Positions 36,046 through 46,256 of a DNA stretch of 64,000 nt are shown here, one piece after another (within the stretch, counting starts at the first letter, position 1; each line of letters begins with the position of its first letter). The position numbers were made by a program, and so were the translations under genes. This stretch comes from Laspinema olomoucense D3b (GTDB lineage: Bacteria; Cyanobacteriota; Cyanobacteriia; Cyanobacteriales; Laspinemataceae): positions 1 to 64,000 of the forward strand of contig NZ_JAMXFA010000016.1 in assembly GCF_025370785.1 (NCBI RefSeq), written 5' to 3'. The notes below the pieces were generated by a model, which did not search any database, had not been told where the DNA came from, and worked only from the letters and a program-made list of their open reading frames with translations.

Positions 36046-37359
36046 TCACTTGCGAAGTTTTTGCCACAGGACGACAGACACAAAGGTGACTAAACTCGCA
36101 ACACCCCCGCAGATCACACTTACCAATAAGACCTCGGGCAAACCTGAATTTGGGCCCGTATTCACCGAGGGAACGGCAGGAGGAGTCGAGGAAGCGACGG
36201 CTACTATACAAGCTGTCCCTACTCCGACCCCCACGATGCCCACTGCGGTTTTAACCGTGCGATCGCGCTGGGCCTGACGAATTTCCACCAGCCCCTGAAT
36301 CCTGTGAGTTAGATTTTGTATCCCTTCCAAATTTAGGCGGAATGCAGTGATATCCCCTTGAAGCCTGGGGAGGTAAGTTTGTTTGACTGAGGTGCTGAAT
36401 ATGTTTAAAAAAGTGAGTTCCGTTAATCCTAATCCATCGGCATCTTGTTCTAACTGATGGCAATATTTATCATACTGGTCTATCTGGAGTTCCATCAAAT
36501 TGAGATGCTTCTCTAAAGTGGTAAATCCAGTGAGCAATCCTGATAGAGCATCCTTCGTGGTTTTGAGGTGATAGAGACTCAGAGTAGAATAATCAGCGAT
36601 CGCCTCAATCTGTTGATAGTGGGTGATTAGCTGTTCGTTGAGCCGTTGGCTATGGGCCTTTGCCCAGACTATTTGATGCCGACATAATAAAACTTGTTGC
36701 CATTGTTCATAAAATCCCCATCCCGCTTGAAACGTTTCGCGATCGGGATACAGAACCAGGAGTAAATAACTATTAGCTTCAATCGTCTCCCCAGTCTTTC
36801 CCCCCGATGTTCGCCAAAACTCATACAGTTTCACCCCTACATAGTCCCCCGTTGCTCGATGATGCCATCCTTCCGAAGAGATTAAGGTTTTATAGCTCTC
36901 TTCTGCCAGCTTTTCAATTTGAGTGGAATTGCCATGTTCCCAGACTCCCGAAATCATCCAAGTTTGTCCTAAATTATCCGGGGAATGCGGGTCCGGCGTG
37001 AGCGCTTTCAGCGTACTCAGCAGACTCTGAACCTCATGAGCATTATATCTTTCTTGAACTGAACCATCAAAAATTAAGGCATAAGTCTGATGGAGACTTC
37101 GGCGCAGATAGCGTCCGAGGATAGCGTGGTTATGGAGGGTTCCTTTAAATTTTAAATCGGCGGTGGGTTCGGACTGAAGATCGAGGAAAGTTTCCTGACA
37201 ATCCCGAGCGATCGCACCGGGGATTAATCGGGAAATATCACCCACTATTTTTTCTAAAACTGAGTGATAATTCCGTTGACTGCTTTCTAGGCTGATGCCT
37301 AACCCTTCTTTGATATGGTAACTAAATAAATATAAGTTAGGAGCGTTGATTTCTAGCAT
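36046..37359 (-). CDS. Unrecognised protein with helical core and two C-terminal membrane helices
   Basis: I do not recognise this 437-residue protein. Residues 1-230 look globular (MLEINAPNLYLFSYHIKEGL, LHNHAILGRYLRRSLHQTYALIFDG, SYLLLVLYPDRETFQAGWGFYEQW). Residues 235-365 are predicted helical, with leucines and charges spaced like a coiled-coil bundle (HYQQIEAIADYSTLSLYHLKTT; LQIDQYDKYCHQLEQ). Two hydrophobic helices follow, 371-390 and about 409-431, ending in WQKLRK, so it is probably anchored in the membrane with most of the chain on one side. No Walker motif is visible. It is alone between divergent and convergent genes. Confidence 0.75.
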   Translation of the reverse strand: MLEINAPNLYLFSYHIKEGLGISLESSQRNYHSVLEKIVGDISRLIPGAIARDCQETFLDLQSEPTADLKFKGTLHNHAILGRYLRRSLHQTYALIFDGSVQERYNAHEVQSLLSTLKALTPDPHSPDNLGQTWMISGVWEHGNSTQIEKLAEESYKTLISSEGWHHRATGDYVGVKLYEFWRTSGGKTGETIEANSYLLLVLYPDRETFQAGWGFYEQWQQVLLCRHQIVWAKAHSQRLNEQLITHYQQIEAIADYSTLSLYHLKTTKDALSGLLTGFTTLEKHLNLMELQIDQYDKYCHQLEQDADGLGLTELTFLNIFSTSVKQTYLPRLQGDITAFRLNLEGIQNLTHRIQGLVEIRQAQRDRTVKTAVGIVGVGVGTACIVAVASSTPPAVPSVNTGPNSGLPEVLLVSVICGGVASLVTFVSVVLWQKLRK

Positions 37360-38082
37360 GAATTTGGGAGGGGAGTCAGATCTAATCGAAAAGACGCATT
37401 TAATTGTAACGCAGATTTGAGCGCATCCTTAATATACCTTTAGGAAAATTAACAGAAATTAGGCCCTAAATCTGCTTTGAGTAGCAAAGCGATCGGTGTT
37501 AGGGAATGGGGTAAATACTATTTGTGAGAGTTATAAAGTACGAAAAACAAAGTTATAAGAATAATATAGTCCCGTTGGAAGTCACTTTGTATTCCCAATA
37601 GGATTAAATGGAAGAAACGACAGCAAGTCAGGACGTTGAATCTCCCCCATCTCCCCCATCCTCCCCATCTCCCCCATCTCCCCCATCTCCCCCATCCTCC
37701 CCATCTCCCCCATCTCCCCCATCCTCCCCATCCTCCCCATCTCCCCCATCCTCCCCATCCCTCACAGAAACTTCCCGGCAGTTTCCGGACTTTGGTGGTT
37801 TGTGGCTGAAACAAGCCCACCAAGGCTGTGTTTAGGTGTTTTGCTGTGCTCATAAATCGATTGATTGGCTCGATCAAGTCCGCAATCAATCGAAAAAATT
37901 TATGCCAAATTGTCGTCCAGCGATCGCTGGGGTATCCGGTGTGGTATCCTAGCAAAATTGGCGGGGCCGCAGTCGGATTTCCCCAGGGAAAACTTGAAAA
38001 ATTCTCTTGGCGTTGCGTGATTTAAACTGAATTGTATTTCCAGATCAATGCCTTGTTACTTACAGCAGTTTGAGGTAATCCC
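37360..38082. other. Intergenic region of about 720 bases with a C-rich minisatellite
   Basis: Apart from the 9-base repeat at 37641-37757 there is no gene. Frames through the repeat give only Pro/Ser or Gly/Trp low-complexity sequence and are not credible. Confidence 0.6.
37641..37757. repeat. Thirteen-unit 9-base C-rich minisatellite
   Basis: Units are TCTCCCCCA (eight) and TCCTCCCCA (five), perfectly tandem. The plus strand has no G over this stretch, a homopyrimidine tract able in principle to form a triplex. The same units flank 12708-13004. Confidence 0.92.
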
Positions 38083-38964
38083 ATGACCTTCATTGCCACA
38101 ATCCTCACCAGTCTCCTCTCAATTTTGGTGGTTCTCGTCGGACCCAAGTTTTCCGATGAGAAACATCGTAATACCGTGCGCGCTGTTGCCCTTTTAATCG
38201 GTATTTTAGCAGCGACAGCTTCCCTGTTGAAAACCTTTACAATTATCCCATCGGGCAAAGTTGGAGTGATTGAGGTGTTTGGGAAGGTAGACCCCCAACC
38301 CTTGAATCCCGGGGTGCATTGGGTGAACCCATTTGGAAATGTTTTGAAGTTTTCCACAGGCCTGCGGGATATGCCGGAGAAAATTTCAGCCACCTCCCAA
38401 GAAGGGTTAAACCTGGTTGTAGAGGGGACGATCCAGTATCGCTTAGACGCGAATAGTGCGGCGGATGTGTATCAAAATGTGGGTGTTAATGATGGAGAAA
38501 TCGTGCGATCGCGGTTTCAAGCGATTATGCGAGAAATTACATCCAGTTATCCGGCTAGAGACATTTATACCGCTAAACGGGAGGAAGTCACCCGGCGACT
38601 GCGGTTATCCATGCGGGAGTCTTTAACACCTCTGGGTTTTGTCGTTGAAGAAGCCTTTCTCAAGGATGTGGCGCTACCGGAGAAATTACAAGCTGCCATT
38701 GAGCAAAAAATGGAGGTAGAACAGGATAATCAGCGCATGGAATTGGTGCTACAGAAAGAGCGGCAAGAAGCCGAACGCAAGCGGATTGAAGCCTTGGGAA
38801 TTGCGGAGTATCAACAAATTATTTCCCCGGGTTTAACGTCGCAATTCTTGCAATGGCGCAATATTGAAGCAACCGATCGCCTTGCCAATTCTAATAACAG
38901 TAAAGTAGTAATTATGGGCGGGTCCGGCAATAATGCCACGACTCCGGTGATTCTGCAACCCTAG
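38083..38964 (+). CDS. SPFH/prohibitin family membrane protein
   Basis: The ATG follows GAGGTAA. The 293-residue protein has two N-terminal hydrophobic helices (about 3-20 and 34-50), then an SPFH/band-7 domain: FTIIPSGKVGVIEVFGKVDPQPLNPGVHWVNPFG near 53-86, then DVYQNVGVNDGEIVRSRFQAIMREITSSY near 126-154. A charged coiled coil follows (EQKMEVEQDNQRMELVLQKERQEAERKRIEAL). Prohibitin-like proteins form large ring scaffolds in membranes and influence protease activity. It is plain and complete. Confidence 0.93.
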   Translation: MTFIATILTSLLSILVVLVGPKFSDEKHRNTVRAVALLIGILAATASLLKTFTIIPSGKVGVIEVFGKVDPQPLNPGVHWVNPFGNVLKFSTGLRDMPEKISATSQEGLNLVVEGTIQYRLDANSAADVYQNVGVNDGEIVRSRFQAIMREITSSYPARDIYTAKREEVTRRLRLSMRESLTPLGFVVEEAFLKDVALPEKLQAAIEQKMEVEQDNQRMELVLQKERQEAERKRIEALGIAEYQQIISPGLTSQFLQWRNIEATDRLANSNNSKVVIMGGSGNNATTPVILQP

Positions 38965-39010
38965 GCGATCGCCCCACCTGCTGTAACCCCCTTTTTCTTA
39001 ATCTAAACCG

Positions 39011-39199
39011 ATGGCTGAACCCTCCAAATACTATATTGTCAAGGGCAAAAACGGAACTTGTGAAATCCTCCCCAGCAGTCACCTGGAAGGGCCGGAACAG
39101 CCGGAACTCGGGGAGAACTGGGGACCTTTTGAATCTCGGGAGGAGGCGATCGCCCGTCGTGTGGGCCTGATTCGCGCCGGAAAGTGCCAACCCTTATAA
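39011..39199 (+). CDS. Small conserved cyanobacterial protein
   Basis: The 62-residue protein reads AEPSKYYIVKGKNGTCEILPSS, then WGPFESREEAIARRVGLIRAGKCQPL at its end. I recall similar short proteins in many cyanobacteria without a known function; the C-terminal block EAIARRVGLIRAGKCQP is the most distinctive part. It lies 46 bases after the prohibitin-like gene on the same strand, so the two may be co-transcribed. Confidence 0.72.
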   Translation: MAEPSKYYIVKGKNGTCEILPSSHLEGPEQPELGENWGPFESREEAIARRVGLIRAGKCQPL

Positions 39200-39269
39200 C
39201 CCTGACTGGAGAAGAACCCATCGGTGTCATACAGTAACGATGCACCGATTGATTCCCCTGCAGAGGTGA

Positions 39270-42200
39270 CTAGCGGCCCATCTTGAGTAAAACCCAGTCC
39301 CGGGACTCCGACGCCAGATAGAAATTGGGTTGAATTTCCAGGGCTTTTTCGTAGGAAGCCAGAGCCTCCTCGTACCGTTCCAGGGACTCCAGGGCGATTC
39401 CCCGTTGAGTCCAGACTAAGGGATCTTGAGTTTGAGCGGCGATCGCCTGATCAAACGATTCGATCGCATCGGTATAACGCCGCATTTCATTAAGTGCGAT
39501 CCCCCGATTCGCCCAAGATCTGCCATCCTTGGGCTCAAATTTCACCGCTTGATCAAACGAGGTAACTGCCTCTTCATAACGGCGCAGTTCCATTTGTGCC
39601 AAACCGCGATCGCGCCAAGCCAGATGAAAACTCTCCTCAATTGCCAAGGCGCGATCAAAAGACTCAATCGCCTCAAAATGGCGACCCAACCCCAGACTCA
39701 GCAAGACCCCGCGATTATGCCAGCCTTTATAAAAATCCGGTTCAATCGCCAGAGCCTGATCGTAAGCCGCTAAGCCAGCAGCAAATTGAGAAGCACTATA
39801 CAGCGTCGTTCCCTTAGCATTCCAGGCTAGATAATATTCTGGATTAATTTCCAACGCGCGATCATACGAAGCGATCGCTTCATCCAGCCGTTGTAACTCA
39901 GTGAGTAATCGACCCCGTTCTAACCAGGCATTCAAATCATCCGGCTTACTTTCAAGCTGGCGATCGTAAGCAGCCAGAGCGCGTTCAAAAGCCTGATCCG
40001 CCTCTTGGGGACGTTGCAAATACTCTAAAACCAACGCCTTGCGTTCCCAGCCTTGAGGGTCATTCGGCTCCTCTTCTAGCGCTTGCTCCAGGTTGGCCAG
40101 TGCCTCATCGTAGCGCTGCAAACTGAGTAAAGCAAGGCCCCGACCCTTGAGGGCATTCACATCATTCCCGCGAAGTTCTAAAGCGCGATCGTGAGCTGCG
40201 ATCGCCTCCTCGTAGCGCTGTAATTGATACAAAGTTTCCCCGCGATTGTTCCAATAGCGGGCATTTTTCGGTTCTAAACGGCTGGCATTGTCATAAGCCA
40301 CGAGAGCCGATTCATAGCGATCGAGCAGATAGAGCGCATCCCCGCGACATTTCCAAGCTAAGGCATAATCGGCCTTAATCCCGATCGCCTGATCACACTC
40401 ATCCAGGGCTTTCAGGGCATCCTGGGACTCCAAAAGCAAGCTGGCATTTTCGATAAATCTCTCCGAGTCCTTACGCTCTTGACGAGCTTGCTGTGAATTG
40501 TTCAGAGCGATCGCCACCCCTGCCGTTCCCATCAGGGCCACCACCGCCAGAATCGGCCAGGGTTTGCCAAAAGGTAACTTTTGGGAAAGTTGGGTCACCC
40601 CCGCTACCACCGAGGCCCCAATAGAAGTCTTGGCTTGACCTGGGGGACTCGTCCCCAGGTCCGCCTGGGGCTGCTCTGGGGGGACCTGGGGAGACACCGG
40701 ACCATCCCCCCCAATCGGCATCGGCGCCGACTCCGGAAAGGGGACAAGAACGGGTTCTTGGAGGGCACGCAGATCGGCCAACACCTCCTGAGCTGATTCA
40801 TAGCGCTCGCGGAAATAAGAGCGCACCATTTTATCCAGAATCGCCCCAAAGCGCTCGCTCACCTGAACGTGCTTGCGCCAACTGAGTTCGCCCGTATGGG
40901 GTTCCGTCCCCAGATAATCCGGACGCACCCCGGTTAACGCTTGTAGGGCCACTGCACCGAGGGCGTAGATATCGCTATTCGGGCGGGGATTGCCCACCAT
41001 TTGCTCCTTTGGCATATATCCCGGAGTCCCGATCGCCGTCGAAGTGGTTAACTGGCCCTGGTCAATCGTCAAGGTGCCAATTTGCTTCACCGCCCCAAAA
41101 TTGGTCAACATCAGCTTGCCGTCAGACTGACGCCGGAAGATGCTCCAGGGGGTTAAATCCAAATGAAGGGCATGATGGTCATGAACAAAGGCGAGAGTTT
41201 CTAGGACCTCTTGTAATAAGGCAATTGCCTCCTTTTCCTCGTACTTTTTGCCCTGGATTAATTCATGAGAAAGGGACTGTCCCTCAATCTGCTCCTGGAC
41301 CAAATAAAATGCCCCATTTTGCTCAAAATCTGCCAGCAACGTGGGAATGCGGTCATGAGTGCCTAAACGGTGTAAAAGTTGGGCTTCCGCATCAAAAAAG
41401 CTTTTAGCTTCCCACCAGGGAAAGGTCTGTTGTTGAACGGGTTTAATTTGCTCCACCGTACACCAGGGCATTTCCTGGCGTTGTAAATCCTCCCCTAAAA
41501 AGGTTTTACTAAATCGGCGTTCGGCTAACAAACTTACCAGTTGATAGCGACCATCGAGAAGATTGCCAATTTCATGTAAAGACCGTAAATCAGCGATCAC
41601 TTCCGTCGCCTGTTGGTAGCGGTCTTGATAGTCTGAGCGCACCATTTTATCCAGAATCTGGGCCAACTTGGGGTTGACTGGGGCCAAATGATGCCAGATC
41701 GTTTGACCTGTTTTGGGATCCCGTTCTAACTCGCGGGGGGGGACGCCCGTTAAGGCTTGAATCGCGGTCATGCCGAGGGCATAGATATCGCTATTAAAGC
41801 GAGGTTTGCCCCCGAGTTGTTCGATGGGGACATAACCTGGAGTGCCGATCGCCGCTGTACCCACTTGACCTTGGGGATTGATGGCTAGAGTTTCGATTTC
41901 TTTAAAAGACCCAAAATCAACGGGAATAATTTTGCGATCGCCGGACCGCCGGATTAAATTAGAGGGTTTAATATTGCGATGAATTACTGAGTGCTGATGA
42001 ATGAACGCTAACACTTCCAGAACTTGATGCAACAGCGCCATCACCAAGCCTTCACTCCAGCGGTTGCCTCGGATGATTTCTTGACTGAGGTCTTGACCGG
42101 GGATAAATTCTTCAACAATATAAAATTTTTGCTCCTCCTCAAACCCATCCAAAATTCCCGCAATCAGGGGATGAGTGCTTAATTTTTGCATCACTTCGAT

Positions 42201-42410
42201 TTCCCGTTGCCAGCGCCTACGGGCTTCGGCCAGCAGGGTGGGATTGGAGAGATTCGGCTGGAGTTGTTTAATCACACAGGGGCGCGGTTGGTCCGGCTGT
42301 TGTCGGTCTTCAGCCAGATAGAGTTTACCAAAAGCACCTCGCTTGAGGTCTTTAATGAGTTGATAGCGCCCTTGGATGAGCTGTCCGGTCATGGCGTTCA
42401 TCAGTTGCAT
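39270..42410 (-). CDS. Tandem Ser/Thr kinase-like protein with TPR repeats, both kinases degenerate
   Basis: This 1046-residue protein has two kinase-fold domains (about 16-278 and 288-550), a proline-rich linker, one membrane helix (about 617-636) and around a dozen TPR units to the C-terminus. Domain 1 keeps K48 (CVIKQL) and DFG (165-167) but has HRN at 144-146, so the catalytic aspartate is asparagine (codon at 41975-41973). Its glycine loop is KRGAFG. Domain 2 has ERRFS instead of the glycine loop, E320 at the lysine position, HLDLTPWSIF in the catalytic loop and NFG instead of DFG at 437-439. Both keep GTPGY. By established kinase rules neither should catalyse efficient phosphotransfer. 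It is probably a membrane-anchored signalling scaffold; weak activity of domain 1 cannot be excluded. Confidence 0.9.
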   Translation of the reverse strand: MQLMNAMTGQLIQGRYQLIKDLKRGAFGKLYLAEDRQQPDQPRPCVIKQLQPNLSNPTLLAEARRRWQREIEVMQKLSTHPLIAGILDGFEEEQKFYIVEEFIPGQDLSQEIIRGNRWSEGLVMALLHQVLEVLAFIHQHSVIHRNIKPSNLIRRSGDRKIIPVDFGSFKEIETLAINPQGQVGTAAIGTPGYVPIEQLGGKPRFNSDIYALGMTAIQALTGVPPRELERDPKTGQTIWHHLAPVNPKLAQILDKMVRSDYQDRYQQATEVIADLRSLHEIGNLLDGRYQLVSLLAERRFSKTFLGEDLQRQEMPWCTVEQIKPVQQQTFPWWEAKSFFDAEAQLLHRLGTHDRIPTLLADFEQNGAFYLVQEQIEGQSLSHELIQGKKYEEKEAIALLQEVLETLAFVHDHHALHLDLTPWSIFRRQSDGKLMLTNFGAVKQIGTLTIDQGQLTTSTAIGTPGYMPKEQMVGNPRPNSDIYALGAVALQALTGVRPDYLGTEPHTGELSWRKHVQVSERFGAILDKMVRSYFRERYESAQEVLADLRALQEPVLVPFPESAPMPIGGDGPVSPQVPPEQPQADLGTSPPGQAKTSIGASVVAGVTQLSQKLPFGKPWPILAVVALMGTAGVAIALNNSQQARQERKDSERFIENASLLLESQDALKALDECDQAIGIKADYALAWKCRGDALYLLDRYESALVAYDNASRLEPKNARYWNNRGETLYQLQRYEEAIAAHDRALELRGNDVNALKGRGLALLSLQRYDEALANLEQALEEEPNDPQGWERKALVLEYLQRPQEADQAFERALAAYDRQLESKPDDLNAWLERGRLLTELQRLDEAIASYDRALEINPEYYLAWNAKGTTLYSASQFAAGLAAYDQALAIEPDFYKGWHNRGVLLSLGLGRHFEAIESFDRALAIEESFHLAWRDRGLAQMELRRYEEAVTSFDQAVKFEPKDGRSWANRGIALNEMRRYTDAIESFDQAIAAQTQDPLVWTQRGIALESLERYEEALASYEKALEIQPNFYLASESRDWVLLKMGR

Positions 42411-43158
42411 AGCTTAGATCTGCGGCGGCGGTTGAGTGAATGGTTTTCGGGGGCCAGAGGGCCACTTCGTTCGGGAGTCGTGGGGGTGAGATCGCGAGGT
42501 GGAGATGATGATTTAGATGGGTGGCACCCATTCGCGGGTTGAGAAAATTGGATAAGGTCCAGGTAAAATCAAATCACCGATGCGATCGCCAAGGGGGGTT
42601 ACGACCCCTGCAATGGGTTGAATAGGGGCCTTCGTTCGAGCGCTCCTGGCATTTTGAAGCACTTGCATTCAGGATAAACAGCTCTGGCTCTAACAACACA
42701 TCGATTGATTTCCATGCAAGCAATCCGTTGAACAACAAAGGTTTTTACAGCAAGAATCGCACCCTTTGGGAATTAGCATGGCGAGATCGCAAGCGATCGG
42801 ACTTGCCATCGGCGAAAATATCTTCTTATCTTATCGGTTTCTCGTCCCCTGTCATCGATGAAATCCAAAAATCTCTCGGAGGTTAGGTAAAACCCGGGCG
42901 CGTGACCCTAGGCGAGAATGCCTCAGTCTCTGGGTGAGGGGAGATTGAGGGAACAAAAGGAAGTTTTCTGTGAGGATTTTCCGCCAAATTGACTCAATTT
43001 ATGGCAACCTGAAAAACAGAACCCAGACTAGAACACCCTGGCGCGTCCATTGGCTGCTCAAGAAGGGGAACGAGCCCCAAACTTAGAAGCCTCAATGCGA
43101 TCGCCCCAGGACCCAATCAACCACCCTGCACAGCAACTATCGGATTGCGATCGCCAGT
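42411..43158. other. Divergent spacer of about 750 bases before ispG
   Basis: No gene is supported. Frames that extend out of the kinase-like and ispG genes are shadows. It must include promoters for both divergent genes, but I cannot place one with confidence. Several HIP1 or near-HIP1 sites are present. Confidence 0.5.
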
Positions 43159-44385
43159 ATGCAAACACTCCCGAACCTAACCACCGCCCAACCCACTGCC
43201 AATACCGCCCTGACGGACACCACCATCCACCGTCGCAAAACCCGCCCCGTTCCTGTGGGCAACATCACCATCGGGGGCGGTAATCCCGTGGTGGTCCAGT
43301 CCATGATTAACGAAGACACCTTAGATATCGACGGGTCCGTCGCCGGAATTCGTCGCCTCCATGAAATCGGCTGCGAAATTGTCCGAGTCACCGTCCCCAG
43401 TATGGCCCATGCCAAAGCCTTGGCGGAAATTAAGCAACGGCTGGCGCGGACCTATCAACTCGTCCCCTTGGTGGCCGATGTCCATCACAACGGCATGAAA
43501 ATTGCCCTAGAAGTCGCCAAGCACGTGGATAAGGTCAGAATCAATCCCGGGCTGTACGTCTTTGAAAAACCCAACCCCAACCGCACCGAATACACCCCGA
43601 CCGAATTTGCAGAAATTGGGGAAAAAATCCGGGAAACCCTAGAACCTTTGGTCATTTCTCTACGAGACCAAGGTAAATCTATGCGAATTGGGGTCAATCA
43701 CGGGTCCCTAGCTGAACGGATGCTGTTTAGTTATGGGGATACGCCCGAAGGGATGGTGGAATCCGCCCTCGAATTTATCAGAATTTGTGAATCGTTAGAC
43801 TTCCGCAACCTGGTCATTTCCATGAAAGCATCCCGCGTCCCGGTGATGCTGGCAGCCTATCGCCTGATGGCACAACGGATGGATCACTTAGGCATGGACT
43901 ATCCCCTGCACCTCGGGGTCACGGAAGCAGGGGATGGAGAATATGGACGCATTAAATCCACCGCAGGGATCGCCACCTTACTCGCGGAAGGGATTGGCGA
44001 TACCATTCGCGTTTCCCTCACCGAAGCCCCAGAAAAAGAAATTCCCGTCTGTTACAGCATTCTACAAGCCTTGGGTCTGCGAAAGACGATGGTGGAATAT
44101 GTCGCCTGTCCCTCTTGTGGTCGCACCCTCTTTAATTTAGAAGAGGTCCTCCATCAGGTCCGAGAAGCAACTAAACACCTGACGGGACTGGATATTGCTG
44201 TAATGGGTTGCATTGTCAATGGACCCGGAGAAATGGCCGATGCCGATTATGGTTATGTGGGTAAGCAACCGGGATATATTTCCCTCTATCGGGGTCGGGA
44301 TGAGATTAAAAAGGTCCCGGAATCTCAAGGGGTTGATGAGTTAATTAAGTTGATTCAAGCTGATGGGCGATGGGTTGATCCCTAG
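43159..44385 (+). CDS. ispG: 4-hydroxy-3-methylbut-2-enyl diphosphate synthase IspG
   Basis: The 408-residue iron-sulfur enzyme converts methylerythritol cyclodiphosphate to HMBPP in the MEP isoprenoid pathway, with electrons from ferredoxin in cyanobacteria. The TIM-barrel half shows [18 protein letters not shown] near 38, NGMKIALE and KVRINPGLY near 130. Cluster ligands are Cys317 and Cys320 ([12 protein letters not shown]), Cys351 ([10 protein letters not shown]) and Glu358 in the same block. Length and motifs are complete. It is monocistronic with a long leader and supplies precursors for carotenoids, chlorophyll tails and quinones. Confidence 0.97.
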   Translation: MQTLPNLTTAQPTANTALTDTTIHRRKTRPVPVGNITIGGGNPVVVQSMINEDTLDIDGSVAGIRRLHEIGCEIVRVTVPSMAHAKALAEIKQRLARTYQLVPLVADVHHNGMKIALEVAKHVDKVRINPGLYVFEKPNPNRTEYTPTEFAEIGEKIRETLEPLVISLRDQGKSMRIGVNHGSLAERMLFSYGDTPEGMVESALEFIRICESLDFRNLVISMKASRVPVMLAAYRLMAQRMDHLGMDYPLHLGVTEAGDGEYGRIKSTAGIATLLAEGIGDTIRVSLTEAPEKEIPVCYSILQALGLRKTMVEYVACPSCGRTLFNLEEVLHQVREATKHLTGLDIAVMGCIVNGPGEMADADYGYVGKQPGYISLYRGRDEIKKVPESQGVDELIKLIQADGRWVDP

Positions 44386-44856
44386 GGGTGGAAAGGCGGG
44401 AATTGAACGAGACCAGAAACTGGGTTTCTAGTTTAGATTTAGGACCTGGGGGATCGGCATTAAACAAAAAACCGGGTTTCTCCACGGCAGTAGCGATACC
44501 CGAGGACAAATCCGGCCCGCGATCGCCCCTCGACCCGGGCTGAAGGAGAATCTGGGCGGTCTCGTACCTGTGCAAACCCTGTGTTATCGTAAGACTAGGG
44601 ACAAAACCTATAAACTCCTGAGAATCGTCCATTCCTTATTCGAGCTGTTTCCGGCTTATTAAAGGAGATAGAATCAGGGCAGGCGCTTTCTCCTCGGGTT
44701 CGTCATCTATAGCTAAATATCCACCCTGTGCTTTCCCTTCATCAGCCCCATCCCTTCCCTCTGGATTGCTTTCATCGTACTACCTTTTTTGTCGAAAGAT
44801 AAAAGAGTCAAGGGGGTCGTCCTTAATCGTAGTTTTTCCTTCCTGATTGAATATTT
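44386..44856. other. Intergenic region of about 470 bases with AGAAACCGGGTTTCT palindromes
   Basis: Two copies of the dispersed palindrome lie at 44415-44429 and 44467-44481. No gene is supported on either strand; the right part is the leader of the protease gene. Confidence 0.6.
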
Positions 44857-46164
44857 ATGGTGATTACAAAACGCGGACTTATAGTAGGTGCAACAGCAGT
44901 CGCCTTAACTGCTGTTACGGTCACGGGGGCGGGACTTCATCTGTCCCAAAGTCAAGCATTTTTTCAAGAAAGCCCCAAAGAACTGGTAGACGAAGTTTGG
45001 CAAATTATTAACCGCAATTATGTGGATGCCACGTTTAATCAAGTTGATTGGGAGACGGTTCGTCAAGAGTATCTGAACAGACCTTATAGCAATAAGGAGG
45101 AAGCTTACACCGCGATTCAAGAAATGCTGGAACAACTGGGGGACCCCTACACCCGGTTTATGAATCCAGAGGAGTTCAAGAGTATGCAGATTGATACTTC
45201 TGGAGAACTGACAGGGGTGGGGATTCAACTCTCCCAGGATGAAGAAACGAAGCAACTGATCGTGATTTCGCCGATTGAGGATACCCCGGCTTTCTCGATG
45301 GGAATTCAAGCTAGAGATGCCATCCTCAAGATTGACGGACAAAGTACCGAAGGGATGGATATCAATGAGGCGGTGTCGCTGATTCGGGGTCCCGTGGGTA
45401 CGGAGGTGACCCTGACGATTGAACGGGTGATTGACGAAGAACGCGGGACGAAAGAGACGAAAGATTATACGATTCAGCGCGTACTCATCGAGCTCCATCC
45501 GGTCCGCTACAGCTATCAGGAAAGCCCGATGGGTGGGGTCGGTTACATCCGTCTGACGAATTTTAACGCGATCGCTGCTGAAGAAATGCGCGACGCCATC
45601 CAGGACCTGGAAGGCCAAAATGTCTCGGGCTATATTCTGGATCTGCGGTCTAACCCCGGGGGTTTACTCCATTCTAGTATTGAAATTGCTCGGATGTGGC
45701 TCAATTCTGGCAGCATTGTCTCCACTGTGAACCGCGTCGGAGAGATGGACCTTCAGTCTGCCAATGGACGCGCCCTGACGAATAAACCGTTAGTGGTGTT
45801 AGTGGATGGGGGTTCCGCCAGTGCCAGTGAAATTCTCTCTGGGGCTTTGCGAGACAATGAACGGGCGGTGCTTGTGGGAACTAAAACTTTTGGCAAGGGG
45901 TTAGTGCAATCGGTCCGTGGGTTGGGTGATGGATCCGGACTGGCGGTGACGATTGCCAAGTATCTCACCCCCAATGGTACGGATATCAACCATGAAGGGA
46001 TTACTCCCGATGTGGCGATCGAACTCACTGAGGACCAACAAAAACTCTTACGGGGCGATCGCACCTTAATTGGTTCCGCCCAAGACCCTCAATACACGAA
46101 AGCGATGGAAGTCCTCCGGGAAGAAATTGCTACTGCCCGGGCTAAACGTATCCCCGCCAATTAA
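44857..46164 (+). CDS. Carboxy-terminal processing protease (S41, CtpA-like)
   Basis: The 435-residue protein begins with a signal or anchor segment (RGLIVGATAVALTAVTVTGAGLHL). It then has the Ctp layout: DEVWQIINRNYVDATFNQVDWETVRQEYL, LGDPYTRFMNPEEF, a PDZ domain around 110-190 (GVGIQL...IEDTPAFSMGIQARDAILKIDGQST) and the serine protease core YILDLRSNPGGLL, VDGGSASASEIL (catalytic serine) and KTFGKGLVQS (catalytic lysine). Cyanobacterial Ctp enzymes mature D1 of photosystem II or act in the periplasm; I cannot tell which of CtpA, B or C this is. A terminator follows. Confidence 0.95.
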   Translation: MVITKRGLIVGATAVALTAVTVTGAGLHLSQSQAFFQESPKELVDEVWQIINRNYVDATFNQVDWETVRQEYLNRPYSNKEEAYTAIQEMLEQLGDPYTRFMNPEEFKSMQIDTSGELTGVGIQLSQDEETKQLIVISPIEDTPAFSMGIQARDAILKIDGQSTEGMDINEAVSLIRGPVGTEVTLTIERVIDEERGTKETKDYTIQRVLIELHPVRYSYQESPMGGVGYIRLTNFNAIAAEEMRDAIQDLEGQNVSGYILDLRSNPGGLLHSSIEIARMWLNSGSIVSTVNRVGEMDLQSANGRALTNKPLVVLVDGGSASASEILSGALRDNERAVLVGTKTFGKGLVQSVRGLGDGSGLAVTIAKYLTPNGTDINHEGITPDVAIELTEDQQKLLRGDRTLIGSAQDPQYTKAMEVLREEIATARAKRIPAN

Positions 46165-46256
46165 CTAAAATCGGTGAATTTGTAAGGGTTAGAAGTTTCA
46201 ACACTTTGATTGTTTTTACCTGTTTCCCTGAAATTAAGACGATTTAGAATGGTTAG

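Noticed and set aside
37518-37955. Frames through the C-rich minisatellite on both strands
   Set aside because: They translate to simple Gly-Trp-Gly-Arg or Pro-Ser repeats produced by the 9-base unit, with no other coding sign.
42411-43158. Possible riboswitch before ispG
   Set aside because: No conserved core of a known riboswitch class could be recognised.
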